Assembly (NCBI GenBank): GCA_016235245.1
Contig: JACRLO010000021.1
Span: 62,001-126,000, forward strand
Reading direction: 5' to 3'
DNA: 64,000 bases
DNA from: Nitrospirota bacterium
GTDB lineage: Bacteria > Nitrospirota > Thermodesulfovibrionia > Thermodesulfovibrionales > UBA6898
Part shown: piece after piece, positions 8,697 through 17,462 of the stretch
Layout of the letters: each line of letters starts with the position of its first letter
Position numbering within the stretch: the stretch's first letter is position 1
Translations under genes and position numbers: made by a program
The notes under the pieces: generated by a model
What the model saw: only the letters and a program-made list of their open reading frames with translations
What the model was told of the DNA's origin: nothing
Database searches by the model: none

Positions 8697-9782
8697 CTAG
8701 GAGTTGTTCAGATACCCTTCGATAACAAAATCATCTCCAACACTGCGGATAGCAGTCCTTGTCAGAACGTGTGCATGCTGGAGGCTCCTGAAGACCTTTC
8801 CCCCCACCGCGGGAAACGACTTTTCTCCCCCGATGATCTTTGGTGCGATATAACATATGACCTTATCGACGATAGCTGTTTCAAGACAGGACGATGCAAG
8901 GGAAGAGCCTCCCTCGATAAGCACCGAAACGATCCCTTCAGCCCCCAGCCTCTTCATAAGCCACTGCAGGTCAACCCTGCTTCCGGCATGTTCAATCAAT
9001 GAGATGCCCTTGTCCTGAAGCTGAGCCCGTTTTTTCTTTGACGATCGGTTGCTGCAGACCAGGACCGTCCTGGGAGGGCAGTTCAGCACGTTTGCATGCT
9101 CCCCGATCTGAAGATCGGGGTCGAGGATGATACGCATCGGGCTCCTCAGCCCGCCTGTTCTGCAAGTCAGCATTGGATCGTCTGCCCTGATCGTGCCTAT
9201 GGCTGTCATGATTGCATCGACCTTTCCCCTCAGCCCATGAACTTCTTTACGGGCTTTTTCGCCTGTGATCCATTTCGATTCACCCTCCGGGGTCGCGATC
9301 TTGCCGTCAAGGGTCATCGCCATCTTGAGGATTACAAAAGGAAGACGGGTGATAATATGTTTGGTGTAGAATTCATTCAAATGCCGGGCTTTTTCCTCCA
9401 GGATTCCTGATACGACTTCAATTCCGGCCTTTCCGAGTTCTTCGGTGCCCTTGCCAGAAACCTTCGGGTTGGGGTCTTCCATGGCGATAACAACTCTTTT
9501 TATTCCAGCCATAATTATCGTTTCGGTGCAGGGGGGCGTTCTCTTGTCTTTATGACAGCAGGGTTCAAGGCTGACATAGAGTGTTGAACCGGTTGCATCC
9601 GGGCCGGCTTTTCCGATCGCAATAACCTCGGCATGTGCGGTGCCTGCCTTCCTGTGATAGCCCTCGGCTATGATCCTGCCGTGTTTCACGAGCACTGCAC
9701 CCACCATCGGATTGGGGCTTGTCATGCCCTCTGCGCGCCTGGCAAGGGCCAGTGTTCGTCTGATACAGGCTTCATCGGTCAT
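8697..9782 (-). CDS. ribD: bifunctional riboflavin deaminase/reductase
   Basis: A 361-residue fusion catalysing the second and third steps of riboflavin synthesis: deamination of the pyrimidine and NADPH-dependent reduction of the ribosyl side chain. The N-terminal deaminase has H-A-E at 50-52 and zinc cysteines in P-C-C-H-K-D-K-R-T-P-P-C (C76, C85). The C-terminal reductase has the K-M-A-M-T-L-D-G-K motif and the I-E-G-G motif. Length is normal. No other rib gene and no FMN riboswitch were seen around it; the upstream spacer to the divergent DUF948 gene is about 115 bases. Confidence 0.95.
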   Translation of the reverse strand: MTDEACIRRTLALARRAEGMTSPNPMVGAVLVKHGRIIAEGYHRKAGTAHAEVIAIGKAGPDATGSTLYVSLEPCCHKDKRTPPCTETIIMAGIKRVVIAMEDPNPKVSGKGTEELGKAGIEVVSGILEEKARHLNEFYTKHIITRLPFVILKMAMTLDGKIATPEGESKWITGEKARKEVHGLRGKVDAIMTAIGTIRADDPMLTCRTGGLRSPMRIILDPDLQIGEHANVLNCPPRTVLVCSNRSSKKKRAQLQDKGISLIEHAGSRVDLQWLMKRLGAEGIVSVLIEGGSSLASSCLETAIVDKVICYIAPKIIGGEKSFPAVGGKVFRSLQHAHVLTRTAIRSVGDDFVIEGYLNNS

Positions 9783-9873
9783 GCTTTTTAGCTTACCATA
9801 AACTTCTTTTCAGGCAACAGCACCGCAAAGGCTGCCGGGCGCAGAAAAGTAATGAGGAAATGTCCTGAAGATA

Positions 9874-9882
9874 TGATATAAT
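9874..9882 (+). promoter_or_regulatory. extended -10 promoter before the DUF948 gene
   Basis: TGATATAAT (9874-9882) is a perfect extended -10 element; no good -35 box is present at the right distance. The transcript would start near the GGAGG that serves the ATG at 9898, giving a very short leader. Confidence 0.55.
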
Positions 9883-9897
9883 TTGTCTGGAGGAACG

Positions 9898-10281
9898 ATG
9901 AATACAATACTATTAGCCGTTATAGCTGCCGTTTTTGCTGTCGTCGCTGTGGTAATGATACCGCTGCTTCTTGAGCTGAGGCGCACGGTGGCTGCATTGC
10001 GCCAGACAACTGAGCAGAGCCTTAACCCGGCTCTTCAGGAGCTTCAGGAAACACTGAAAAGTGTCCGGCAGATAACGGATAATGTGAATGTGATCACCGA
10101 CGATGTCAAACAGTTTTCAGGGGCAATTCAGCAGATCGGCGGCAAGGTCAATGCAGTCAATGCGCTCGTGGACAGTGTCACCTCAGCAATGACCATAAAG
10201 ACCTTAAGCCTGAATGCAGGCATAAGGGCAGCTTTATCATATTTTATTGCCAATTTACGCAGAAAAGGAGACAGATTATGA
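9898..10281 (+). CDS. DUF948-type membrane-anchored protein
   Basis: About 127 residues: an N-terminal transmembrane helix (residues ~3-23) followed by a long helical region with evenly spaced hydrophobic positions, as in DUF948 proteins thought to be related to methyl-accepting coiled coils. The function of the family is unknown. The ATG at 9898 is chosen because GGAGG lies five bases upstream. The gene overlaps the YtxH-like gene by four bases (ATGA-type coupling), and this pair is commonly found together as small envelope-associated stress proteins. Confidence 0.78.
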   Translation: MNTILLAVIAAVFAVVAVVMIPLLLELRRTVAALRQTTEQSLNPALQELQETLKSVRQITDNVNVITDDVKQFSGAIQQIGGKVNAVNALVDSVTSAMTIKTLSLNAGIRAALSYFIANLRRKGDRL

Positions 10282-10586
10282 AAGACGAAGGTTTTGGATC
10301 AGGTTCGCTGCTGTTATCATTTCTTCTGGGAGGTGTTGTCGGAGCAGGTCTGGCATTGCTCGTAGCGCCGCAGTCAGGAGAGGTGACCCGCAAAAAAATA
10401 AAGGAATTGGCCGATGATATCAAGGACAAAACAAACGAGTATATCAATGAGGCCAAGGAGAAGGTGAGCGCAGTTACTGATGAAGGCAAGGGCTATTACG
10501 ACGAGAAAAAGTCCCTGATCAAAGCTGCGATCGATGCCGGAAAAGACGCATACGACAAGGAAAAAGAGAAATTCGCAAAGGGGTAA
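10278..10586 (+). CDS. YtxH domain-containing small protein
   Basis: A 102-residue protein with the YtxH signature: a glycine-rich membrane helix at about residues 10-30 ending in A-P-x-S-G, followed by a charged helical tail rich in lysine and glutamate. YtxH proteins are general-stress proteins in Bacillus without a known biochemical activity. AAAAGGAG is nine bases before the ATG. It overlaps the preceding DUF948 gene and ends one base before hypA, so it is probably co-transcribed with the hydrogenase-maturation genes. Confidence 0.82.
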   Translation: MKDEGFGSGSLLLSFLLGGVVGAGLALLVAPQSGEVTRKKIKELADDIKDKTNEYINEAKEKVSAVTDEGKGYYDEKKSLIKAAIDAGKDAYDKEKEKFAKG

Positions 10587-10587
10587 G

Positions 10588-10932
10588 ATGCATGAGCTTT
10601 CGATCGCTCAGAATGTTCTTGATATAGTCTCTGAGCAGTGTACCAGGAGTGGACACACAAAAATAGATTCAGTTAATCTGCGGATAGGAAGGGCGTCAGG
10701 GATCATGCCTGACGCCCTCATTTTTGCGTTCAACGCGATCAAACCTGACTCGATCGCCCGGGACGCCCTGCTGAATATTGAAGAGGTTCCGGTGACCGGG
10801 CTCTGTAATGATTGCGCAAGCAGTTTTATCGTGCAGGAGGAATACATCCTGAACTGCCCGGTCTGCAAGGGCAGCTCGTTTCAGATAACATCAGGAAGAG
10901 AACTGGATATTATAGACATGGAGGTCTCATAA
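10588..10932 (+). CDS. hypA: hydrogenase nickel-incorporation protein HypA
   Basis: A 114-residue nickel metallochaperone. It begins M-H-E-L-S-I-A, with the essential nickel-binding H2, and carries a zinc site C73/C76 and C90/C93. HypA hands nickel to the large subunit of [NiFe] hydrogenases together with HypB. A longer frame exists upstream, but the conserved MHELS start at 10588 is certainly the true N-terminus. It is the first gene of the hypABFDE string, with hypB starting two bases after its stop. Confidence 0.95.
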   Translation: MHELSIAQNVLDIVSEQCTRSGHTKIDSVNLRIGRASGIMPDALIFAFNAIKPDSIARDALLNIEEVPVTGLCNDCASSFIVQEEYILNCPVCKGSSFQITSGRELDIIDMEVS

Positions 10933-10934
10933 TC

Positions 10935-11582
10935 GTGAAAGTCAAGGTTGTAACCAGGATACTTGAGGCAAACGAGCGCATAGCTCTCGAAAACCGCAGG
11001 CTTTTTGATAATGCAGGACTGTATGTGATCAACCTCATGAGCGGGCCGGGAGCAGGCAAGACATCTGTTCTCGAAAAGACTCTTGCCCTGAAGACAGGTC
11101 TGAGGATAGGCGTTATCGAAGGAGACATCGCAGGCAGTGACGATGCCGAGCGCATCGAAAAACATGGCGCTCCGGTTATCCAGATCAATACCGGAGGCGC
11201 CTGTCATCTGGATGCTAACATGATCTATGAGGTACTTCAGGACCTCCCGCTTCAGGACCTTGATCTGCTCTTTATCGAGAATGTCGGAAACCTTGTCTGT
11301 CCTGCTGAATTCAAGGTCGGCGAGGATATCAAGGTGATGGTCTTAAGCATTGCCGAGGGGCACGACAAGCCGCTCAAGTATCCCCTGATGTTCCAGGAGT
11401 CGTCTGCCCTGCTTCTGAACAAGATCGACCTGGCCCCGTATCTTGATGTTGATATGAACAAGATCAAAAAAGACGCCCTGTCCCTTAATCCGGATCTTAA
11501 AATATTCGAGGTCTCCTGCAAGACGGGTGAAGGCCTTTCTGCGTGGACTGACTGGCTCAAGGAGAAAGCGCTGAGAAGCTGA
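10935..11582 (+). CDS. hypB: hydrogenase nickel-incorporation GTPase HypB
   Basis: A 215-residue SIMIBI-class GTPase that drives nickel delivery. The P-loop G-P-G-A-G-K-T is at 37-43, the metal-binding C-H pair (G-A-C-H-L-D-A) at 90-91 and the N-K-I-D-L guanine motif follows. It lacks the N-terminal histidine-rich stretch found in nickel-storing HypB. The GTG at 10935 gives the standard HypB N-terminus (VKVVTRIL) and is two bases after hypA; the frame is open further upstream but that portion is antisense-free overlap with hypA and not family-like. Confidence 0.94.
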   Translation: MKVKVVTRILEANERIALENRRLFDNAGLYVINLMSGPGAGKTSVLEKTLALKTGLRIGVIEGDIAGSDDAERIEKHGAPVIQINTGGACHLDANMIYEVLQDLPLQDLDLLFIENVGNLVCPAEFKVGEDIKVMVLSIAEGHDKPLKYPLMFQESSALLLNKIDLAPYLDVDMNKIKKDALSLNPDLKIFEVSCKTGEGLSAWTDWLKEKALRS

Positions 11583-11596
11583 TCAGCAGGCTGCCT

Positions 11597-13984
11597 ATGC
11601 CTGACCGGAAAGACTGTCGTATCATATCTATTCAGGGAATCGTTCAGGGTGTCGGCTTCAGACCCTTTGTGTATAATCTTGCCACTGAACTGAAGATCAC
11701 CGGTTTTGTCTCAAATACCTCTGAGGGCGTTGTTATTACCGCAGAGGGCAGCAACCTCTCTCATTTTATCGAGAGGCTCAGGCAGGAAGCGCCGCCTCTT
11801 TCACGGATCATGAAAATAGATATTGCCCCTGCTGCACCAGAGGGTTTTACTGAATTTCTGATCAGGCAAAGTTCAGAAACTGGCAGTTTTACGCTTCTAT
11901 CCCCCGACATCGCCGTCTGCGATGACTGCTGCAGGGAGCTGTTTGACCGCAAAGACAGAAGGTATCTCTACCCTTTCATCAACTGCACGAACTGCGGCCC
12001 CCGGTATTCGATCACCAGGGAAGTACCCTATGACCGGAAGAATACCACGATGCAGACCTTTACGCTCTGTGAGAACTGCTCCACTGAATATCACAGCCCG
12101 CGCGACAGAAGGTTCCATGCCCAGCCAATTGCCTGCCCAGCCTGCGGGCCAGAGGTAACGCTGCTCGACAAGAGAGGGAAAAAGATCGAATCTGCCGAGC
12201 CGATAAAAGCGGCTGTCAACCTTCTGAAAGAGGGGAAGATCGTTGTGGTTAAGGGACTCGGCGGGTTTCATATTATATGCGATGCATTGAATGCCGGTGC
12301 TGTAGTTCGGTTGCGCACAGTAAAGAGAAGGAATAATAAGCCCTTTGCCCTGATGGCCCCTGATATGGAGTCGATCAGGATGCATTGCGTCGTATCCGTG
12401 GCAGAAGAAGAACTCCTCAGTTCCATACAGCGGCCCATCGTGCTTCTCAGGAAGAAAGAAGAAAGTATTCTACCTTCTGCCGTTTCACCGGGCAATGCCA
12501 ATCTTGGGTTCATGCTGCCCTATACGCCGCTCCATCATCTTTTATTCCATTATCCGCTAAACGGCCGGGGCCTTCCTGAGGAGCCGCATTTCAGTGCACT
12601 TGTGATGACAAGCGGCAACATCAGCGAAGAGCCGATTATCATATCCAATGAGGAGGCTGTTGAAAAGCTCTCATCAGTTGCAGATGCCTTTGTTGTCTAT
12701 AACAGGAATATCTTCATGAGAGTCGATGATTCTGTGATACGAGTAAGGGAGAAGTTAACAGGCGGAGGCAGCATTAGTGCCGATACCGCATCGTTGCCCC
12801 TCACCCCCGACGCAATACCGTGCATCATGCGCCGTTCGCGCGGATATGTTCCTGAACCCATCCCTCTGATGACTGACGGCCCTGACATCCTGGGTTGCGG
12901 TGCTGACATGAAAAACACGTTTACGCTGCTTAGGGGTACCTACGCTATTGTAAGCCAGCACATGGGCGACATGGAGGACTATGCAACGGTCCGTTTTTTT
13001 GAAGAGACCCTCGATAACCTGAAGACTGTCTATAGAGCTGAACCGGCTGCAGTGGTCCATGACCTTCATCCCAATTATTTTTCAACAAACTGGGCAAGAG
13101 CGTATGGAATTAAACAGAACCTCAGGACAATCGCCATTCAGCATCATTATGCCCATATCGGCTCGGTAATGGCAGAGCACGGCCTGAGCAGAGTTATCGG
13201 CGTTGCCTTTGACGGCAGCGGGTATGGGGAGGACGGAACGCTCTGGGGCGGTGAATTCCTTGTCGCTGACCCCAGGGGCTTTAACCGTTCAGGCCATCTG
13301 AAGCAGGTGGCACTTCCGGGCGGGGAACAGGCAGTAAAGGAACCCTGGCGGGTGGCATTGAGCTATCTGAAGAACGCCTTTGGCAGCGATCTGAAGCGGT
13401 TCATTGGACCGACAGGATTCCTTCGGAAGTATGGCGAAAAGAAGATCACAGATATCGTTCAGGTGGCAGACAATAGACATTTCTCTCCCCTTTCATCCGG
13501 CGCAGGAAGACTTTTCGATGCGGTATCAGCGCTCATCGGTATCTGCGACATCAATACCTTCGAGGGGGAGGCTTCTATCGCGCTTGAATCATCCGTACTA
13601 AAAGGCATTTGCGAAGACTACCCTGTGGACATTCATTTTGATGACATCATCGAAGTTGATTTTTCGCACACATTTATCTCAATAATCGACGACCTGGCCA
13701 AAGGTCTTGATAGATGCATCATTGCGACGAAATTCCATAATACGGTTGCCATGTCGGTCATCAGGGTTGTCTTAAAGCTTTCTTTGATGAATAATATAAA
13801 GATAGTTGCCCTAAGCGGCGGCGTCTTTCAGAACCTCTACCTCTACGGGAAAGTTGCTGAGAGTCTCCGCGGAGAAGGGCTGAATGTGTATACGAACGAA
13901 ATAGTCCCCTGCAATGATGCAGGAATCTCATTAGGCCAGGTATTTCTGGCCCGGGAAATGATGAAAGCAGAAGGACACGTGTGA
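11597..13984 (+). CDS. hypF: carbamoyltransferase HypF
   Basis: A 795-residue protein that makes the cyanide ligand precursor for [NiFe] hydrogenase by transferring carbamoyl from carbamoyl phosphate to HypE. Domains in order: acylphosphatase-like (V-Q-G-V-G-F-R-P-F at ~16-24), two zinc fingers rich in C-x2-C and ending C-P-A-C-G-P at about residue 180, a YrdC-like domain, and a Kae1/TobZ-like domain with H-H-Y-A-H. The C-terminal N-D-A-G-I-S-L-G-Q motif is present. Length is normal and all domains are intact. Its TGA overlaps the GTG of hypD by four bases. Confidence 0.96.
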   Translation: MPDRKDCRIISIQGIVQGVGFRPFVYNLATELKITGFVSNTSEGVVITAEGSNLSHFIERLRQEAPPLSRIMKIDIAPAAPEGFTEFLIRQSSETGSFTLLSPDIAVCDDCCRELFDRKDRRYLYPFINCTNCGPRYSITREVPYDRKNTTMQTFTLCENCSTEYHSPRDRRFHAQPIACPACGPEVTLLDKRGKKIESAEPIKAAVNLLKEGKIVVVKGLGGFHIICDALNAGAVVRLRTVKRRNNKPFALMAPDMESIRMHCVVSVAEEELLSSIQRPIVLLRKKEESILPSAVSPGNANLGFMLPYTPLHHLLFHYPLNGRGLPEEPHFSALVMTSGNISEEPIIISNEEAVEKLSSVADAFVVYNRNIFMRVDDSVIRVREKLTGGGSISADTASLPLTPDAIPCIMRRSRGYVPEPIPLMTDGPDILGCGADMKNTFTLLRGTYAIVSQHMGDMEDYATVRFFEETLDNLKTVYRAEPAAVVHDLHPNYFSTNWARAYGIKQNLRTIAIQHHYAHIGSVMAEHGLSRVIGVAFDGSGYGEDGTLWGGEFLVADPRGFNRSGHLKQVALPGGEQAVKEPWRVALSYLKNAFGSDLKRFIGPTGFLRKYGEKKITDIVQVADNRHFSPLSSGAGRLFDAVSALIGICDINTFEGEASIALESSVLKGICEDYPVDIHFDDIIEVDFSHTFISIIDDLAKGLDRCIIATKFHNTVAMSVIRVVLKLSLMNNIKIVALSGGVFQNLYLYGKVAESLRGEGLNVYTNEIVPCNDAGISLGQVFLAREMMKAEGHV

Positions 13985-15054
13985 AGCAGATCATTGAAGC
14001 GATCAATGAACTTATGGTTTCTATCAACCGGCCGGTAAAACTGATGGAGGTATGCGGTACGCATACGGTAGCCATATTCAGACATGGCATCCGCGAGCTG
14101 CTGCCAAAGGAGATAAAACTATTGAGTGGACCGGGATGCCCTGTCTGCGTTACGTCGATCAGGGATGTTGATACGGTCATCGAAATAGCCAGGCATCAGG
14201 ATGCAAGCGTAACTACCTTTGGCGATATGATGCGCGTACCCGGCAGCAGGCAAACGCTCTCACAGGCAAAGGCAGAAGGAGGGGATATCAGGATAGTGTA
14301 TTCGCCCCTTGATGCGCTGAAGCTGGCCGAACATATGCCGCAGCGTACCGTCGTATTCTTTGCAACAGGCTTTGAGACAACATCGCCCCTTGTAGCAGCA
14401 ACCCTGGCCGAGGCTGAATCGAGAGGCATCAGAAATTTCTTTATCTATTCTGTCCATAAAACCGTTCCGCCGGCACTGAAGGCTTTGCTCAGCGCACCTG
14501 AAGTGCAGATCAACGGGTTTATCCTGCCGGGTCATGTCAGCACGGTGATTGGGTTGAGGCCGTACGCATTTCTTGCGGCCGAATATCATAAGCCATCGGT
14601 TGTGACCGGTTTTGATGCAGGGGATATCCTCAGCGGTGTGCTGATGCTTCTTAAGCAGATAGCCTGTAACAGGCCGGCAGTCGAAAACGAATATGCCAAG
14701 GTCGTAAAAGAAGAGGGGAACCCCCGTGCGGTTGCCCTGTTAGATGAATTCTTTGAACCTGAAGATTCATACTGGAGAGGGCTTGGCATACTGCCGGACA
14801 GCGGCCTGAAGCTGAGGGACAAGTATAGCCATCGCGACATCATGAATACGTATACGATCAGCGTCCCTGACGGTCAGGAACCAAAGGCCTGCTCATGCGG
14901 TGACGTACTGAAGGGCATCAAGATACCGACTGACTGCACACTCTTTGGAAAGGCCTGCACCCCTGACAAGCCTGTCGGAGCCTGTATGGTCAGCACAGAA
15001 GGCAGTTGTGCCGCATATTTCAAATATGCCGGCGCGGACTTTAGCCGGCGATAG
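13981..15054 (+). CDS. hypD: hydrogenase formation protein HypD
   Basis: A 357-residue iron-sulfur scaffold on which the Fe(CN)2CO unit is assembled. It shows C-G-T-H near residues 25-28, G-P-G-C-P-V-C at 50-56, and the cysteine-rich C-terminus (C-S-C-G-D then C-T-L-F-G-K-x-C) that binds the 4Fe-4S cluster. The GTG start overlaps the hypF stop. HypD normally works with HypC, which is usually encoded immediately upstream; no hypC is found between hypF and hypD or elsewhere in the window. Confidence 0.96.
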   Translation: MKQIIEAINELMVSINRPVKLMEVCGTHTVAIFRHGIRELLPKEIKLLSGPGCPVCVTSIRDVDTVIEIARHQDASVTTFGDMMRVPGSRQTLSQAKAEGGDIRIVYSPLDALKLAEHMPQRTVVFFATGFETTSPLVAATLAEAESRGIRNFFIYSVHKTVPPALKALLSAPEVQINGFILPGHVSTVIGLRPYAFLAAEYHKPSVVTGFDAGDILSGVLMLLKQIACNRPAVENEYAKVVKEEGNPRAVALLDEFFEPEDSYWRGLGILPDSGLKLRDKYSHRDIMNTYTISVPDGQEPKACSCGDVLKGIKIPTDCTLFGKACTPDKPVGACMVSTEGSCAAYFKYAGADFSRR

Positions 15055-15064
15055 CATCCGATAA

Positions 15065-16075
15065 ATGGAAAATAGCGTAGAACGAATTCAGTTGAGTCAT
15101 GGAGGCGGAGGACGGCTGATGCACCAGCTCGTCAGGGACTACTTTGTCCCCACCTTTGATCTTCAGACCCTGAATGATTCAGCTGTGGTTGAAGGATTTT
15201 CCGGAGGGAAGATTGCGCTTACGACCGACTCCTATGTAATATCTCCCTATTTCTTCCCGGGCGGGGACATCGGCATGCTCTCTGTCTGCGGGACGGTTAA
15301 TGACCTCTCGATGGCAGGGGCAAAACCGCTCTATCTCACCACGGGGTTCATCCTCGAAGAGGGGATGCCCATTGAAGACTTGAAGAAGATTCTGGCGTCC
15401 ATGAAGACTGCGGCTTACAAGGCTGGAATTAACATCGTGGCGGGTGACACCAAAGTTGTAGAAAAGGGAAAAGGCGATGGCATCTATATCAACACCGCAG
15501 GCATCGGGATTGTGGATGAAGGCATAGACCTTTCCCCAAACAGGATCAGACCCGGTGATAAGATCATCCTGAGCGGCTCGATCGGAAACCATGGCATGGC
15601 AGTTATGGCAGAAAGAAACGGTATCAGCTTTGAGCCTCCCCTTTTAAGCGATGTCTGTGCACTCAACCGCCTGGTTGAGACGATGCTTGCAACAACCAGA
15701 GAGATCCGTGTCCTGCGCGATCCGACCCGTGGCGGCGTTGCCACGACGCTCAAGGAATTTGCGGCCGACTCGGCATGTTGTATGATGATAGACGAGGAGG
15801 CTGTTTGCGTGAGGCCCGGTGTGCAGGGTGCATGCGATCTGCTCGGTCTTGATCCGCTGTATGTGGCAAATGAGGGAATTCTTCTTGCGGTTGTCGATGC
15901 CCGGGTAGCAGATGAGTTGGTCCGGGCGATGAAAAAGACAAAAGAAGGAGCGGAAGCATCCGTAATCGGTGAAGTGTCCGGGCAGCCCAGTCAGATGGTG
16001 CTTCTCAGGACAAAAATAGGCGGCACCAGAATTATTGATATGATTACCGGCGAGCAATTGCCGAGGATATGTTAA
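15065..16075 (+). CDS. hypE: hydrogenase expression/formation protein HypE
   Basis: A 336-residue PurM-like ATPase that dehydrates the carbamoyl group on its C-terminal cysteine to thiocyanate. The defining C-terminus P-R-I-C is intact, with the modified cysteine as the last residue (336). The N-terminal S-H-G-G-G-G-R and the D-P-T-R-G-G-V motifs are present. It is the last gene of the hyp string; a SurA-like lipoprotein gene follows after ten bases. No hydrogenase structural genes lie in the window, so the enzyme served is encoded elsewhere. Confidence 0.96.
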   Translation: MENSVERIQLSHGGGGRLMHQLVRDYFVPTFDLQTLNDSAVVEGFSGGKIALTTDSYVISPYFFPGGDIGMLSVCGTVNDLSMAGAKPLYLTTGFILEEGMPIEDLKKILASMKTAAYKAGINIVAGDTKVVEKGKGDGIYINTAGIGIVDEGIDLSPNRIRPGDKIILSGSIGNHGMAVMAERNGISFEPPLLSDVCALNRLVETMLATTREIRVLRDPTRGGVATTLKEFAADSACCMMIDEEAVCVRPGVQGACDLLGLDPLYVANEGILLAVVDARVADELVRAMKKTKEGAEASVIGEVSGQPSQMVLLRTKIGGTRIIDMITGEQLPRIC

Positions 16076-16085
16076 AGGAGGATGT

Positions 16086-16985
16086 ATGGTTATTCGGTAT
16101 GGCCTTATAGTGACAATGTTAGGTATGGCAGTATTCATAGGAGGGTGTGCTAAACCGGCCGCCACCGTTGACGGCAAAGGTATAAGCAGAGAAAAGATTG
16201 AGATGCATATGAAAGACCGTCTGCAGCAGCATAAACTTCAGAATGCGTCGGTTGATGAAAAAAAGATGAAGGAAGCCATTTTACAGGAACTGATTGGCGA
16301 ACAGCTTGCGCTGAACGAAGCAGCAGCAAAGGGCATCTCCGTTACCGATGCCGAGGTTAACGGTGAATTGGATCAACTCCGCAAGAAACTCGGCGAGGAG
16401 CCGTATCAAAAAGCCCTCAAAGACAAGGGCCTGACCAATGAAACGTATCGCAGCAGACTCAGGGAACGTATGACCTTGACACGGTTCATGGAAGGCTTTC
16501 TGAAACCTGATGCGATAACCGAACAGGAAATAATGGATTACTATAAGAACAGCCCCAAACCGTTTCTGAAGCCTGCGCGGGTCAATATGAAGATCGTAGA
16601 GTTCCAGACCGAAGACGCTGCTCATGCTGCGGCAGAAGAGATAAAGAAGACCAGGGCTGATTTTGACGAATATGCAAAAAAACTTGATCTTGAGAAAAAA
16701 GCTTCCGTAACAGACTATGGGTGGGTGTCGCCTGATTACTTTTCATCTTCCATGGCCTCGTCCATTAAAATGCTTAAGGAAGGCCAGCAGGGTGGTCCTT
16801 ATAAAGGCCAGGCCGCATTTTATCTTGTGCGGGTAAAAGAGAAGCAGAACGAAGGCATTGCCCCCTACGATGAAGTGAAAGAGAGCATCCGCACGACCCT
16901 GCTGCAGCAGAAGAGAGGCAACGCCTATATGCTGTGGCTTGAGCAGAAGCGGAAGTCTGCAAAGATCGTTATCAACCTGAAATAG
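16086..16985 (+). CDS. SurA/PrsA-like peptidyl-prolyl isomerase lipoprotein
   Basis: A 299-residue periplasmic foldase. The N-terminus is a lipoprotein signal with lipobox G-G-C near residue 20. It is followed by a SurA-N type helical chaperone region, a parvulin (PpiC) domain at about 160-255 and a C-terminal helix. A strong AAAGGAGG precedes the ATG. It is ten bases downstream of hypE, so it may be co-transcribed with hyp genes; whether it helps fold exported hydrogenase parts is only a guess. A second SurA-like gene lies at 23390. Confidence 0.86.
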   Translation: MVIRYGLIVTMLGMAVFIGGCAKPAATVDGKGISREKIEMHMKDRLQQHKLQNASVDEKKMKEAILQELIGEQLALNEAAAKGISVTDAEVNGELDQLRKKLGEEPYQKALKDKGLTNETYRSRLRERMTLTRFMEGFLKPDAITEQEIMDYYKNSPKPFLKPARVNMKIVEFQTEDAAHAAAEEIKKTRADFDEYAKKLDLEKKASVTDYGWVSPDYFSSSMASSIKMLKEGQQGGPYKGQAAFYLVRVKEKQNEGIAPYDEVKESIRTTLLQQKRGNAYMLWLEQKRKSAKIVINLK

Positions 16986-17003
16986 AACAGACACAGAGTA
17001 GCC

Positions 17004-17438
17004 ATGAACGACGAAAAAGTTATCTTGCGGTTTTTGGACGGAACGGTTCTCAAAGGGCATATCAGGGATTTTTCTGAGAAGTCTGATGAGCTGATCCTGC
17101 AGGAACTCGGCTCCGACATTGCCCGCGTAATGAAGAATGATGTTTTGAAGGCGATCTTCTTTGTACGGACCTTTGAAGGCAACAGGGAGTATAATGAAAA
17201 AAAATCCTACGGCATACGAAAGCCCCACGGTCATCGCACCTTCATCAAGTTCATTGACGGCGAGGATATGGTGGGGTTTCTGGAGAGCGAACTGCCCTGG
17301 GATAAGGGGTTTTTCCTCAGCCATCATACGGTCAACAACCTCAAGGGATTTTTCCTGCTTCCTGCTGATGAGGGCTCCAATAACCTCAGGGTGTTTATCT
17401 TTGTCCATGCCGTACAGGACGTGACGGTTGTTCCATAA
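17004..17438 (+). CDS. conserved protein of unknown function (two beta-rich repeats)
   Basis: A 144-residue soluble protein. Two similar halves are visible: V-I-L-R-F-L-D-G-T-V-L-K-G near the start and F-I-K-F-I-D-G-E-D-M-V-G around residue 75. Each begins a beta-strand-rich unit, suggesting a duplicated Sm-like or PilZ-like small barrel. I do not recognise a specific function. It lies between a SurA-like foldase and pdxJ on the same strand with short gaps (18 and 24 bases). Confidence 0.72.
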   Translation: MNDEKVILRFLDGTVLKGHIRDFSEKSDELILQELGSDIARVMKNDVLKAIFFVRTFEGNREYNEKKSYGIRKPHGHRTFIKFIDGEDMVGFLESELPWDKGFFLSHHTVNNLKGFFLLPADEGSNNLRVFIFVHAVQDVTVVP

Positions 17439-17462
17439 TAAAAAGGAGAATTCAATCATACG

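Noticed and set aside
9783-9873. Possible FMN riboswitch upstream of ribD
   Set aside because: None of the conserved RFN-element sequence blocks are present in the short divergent spacer.
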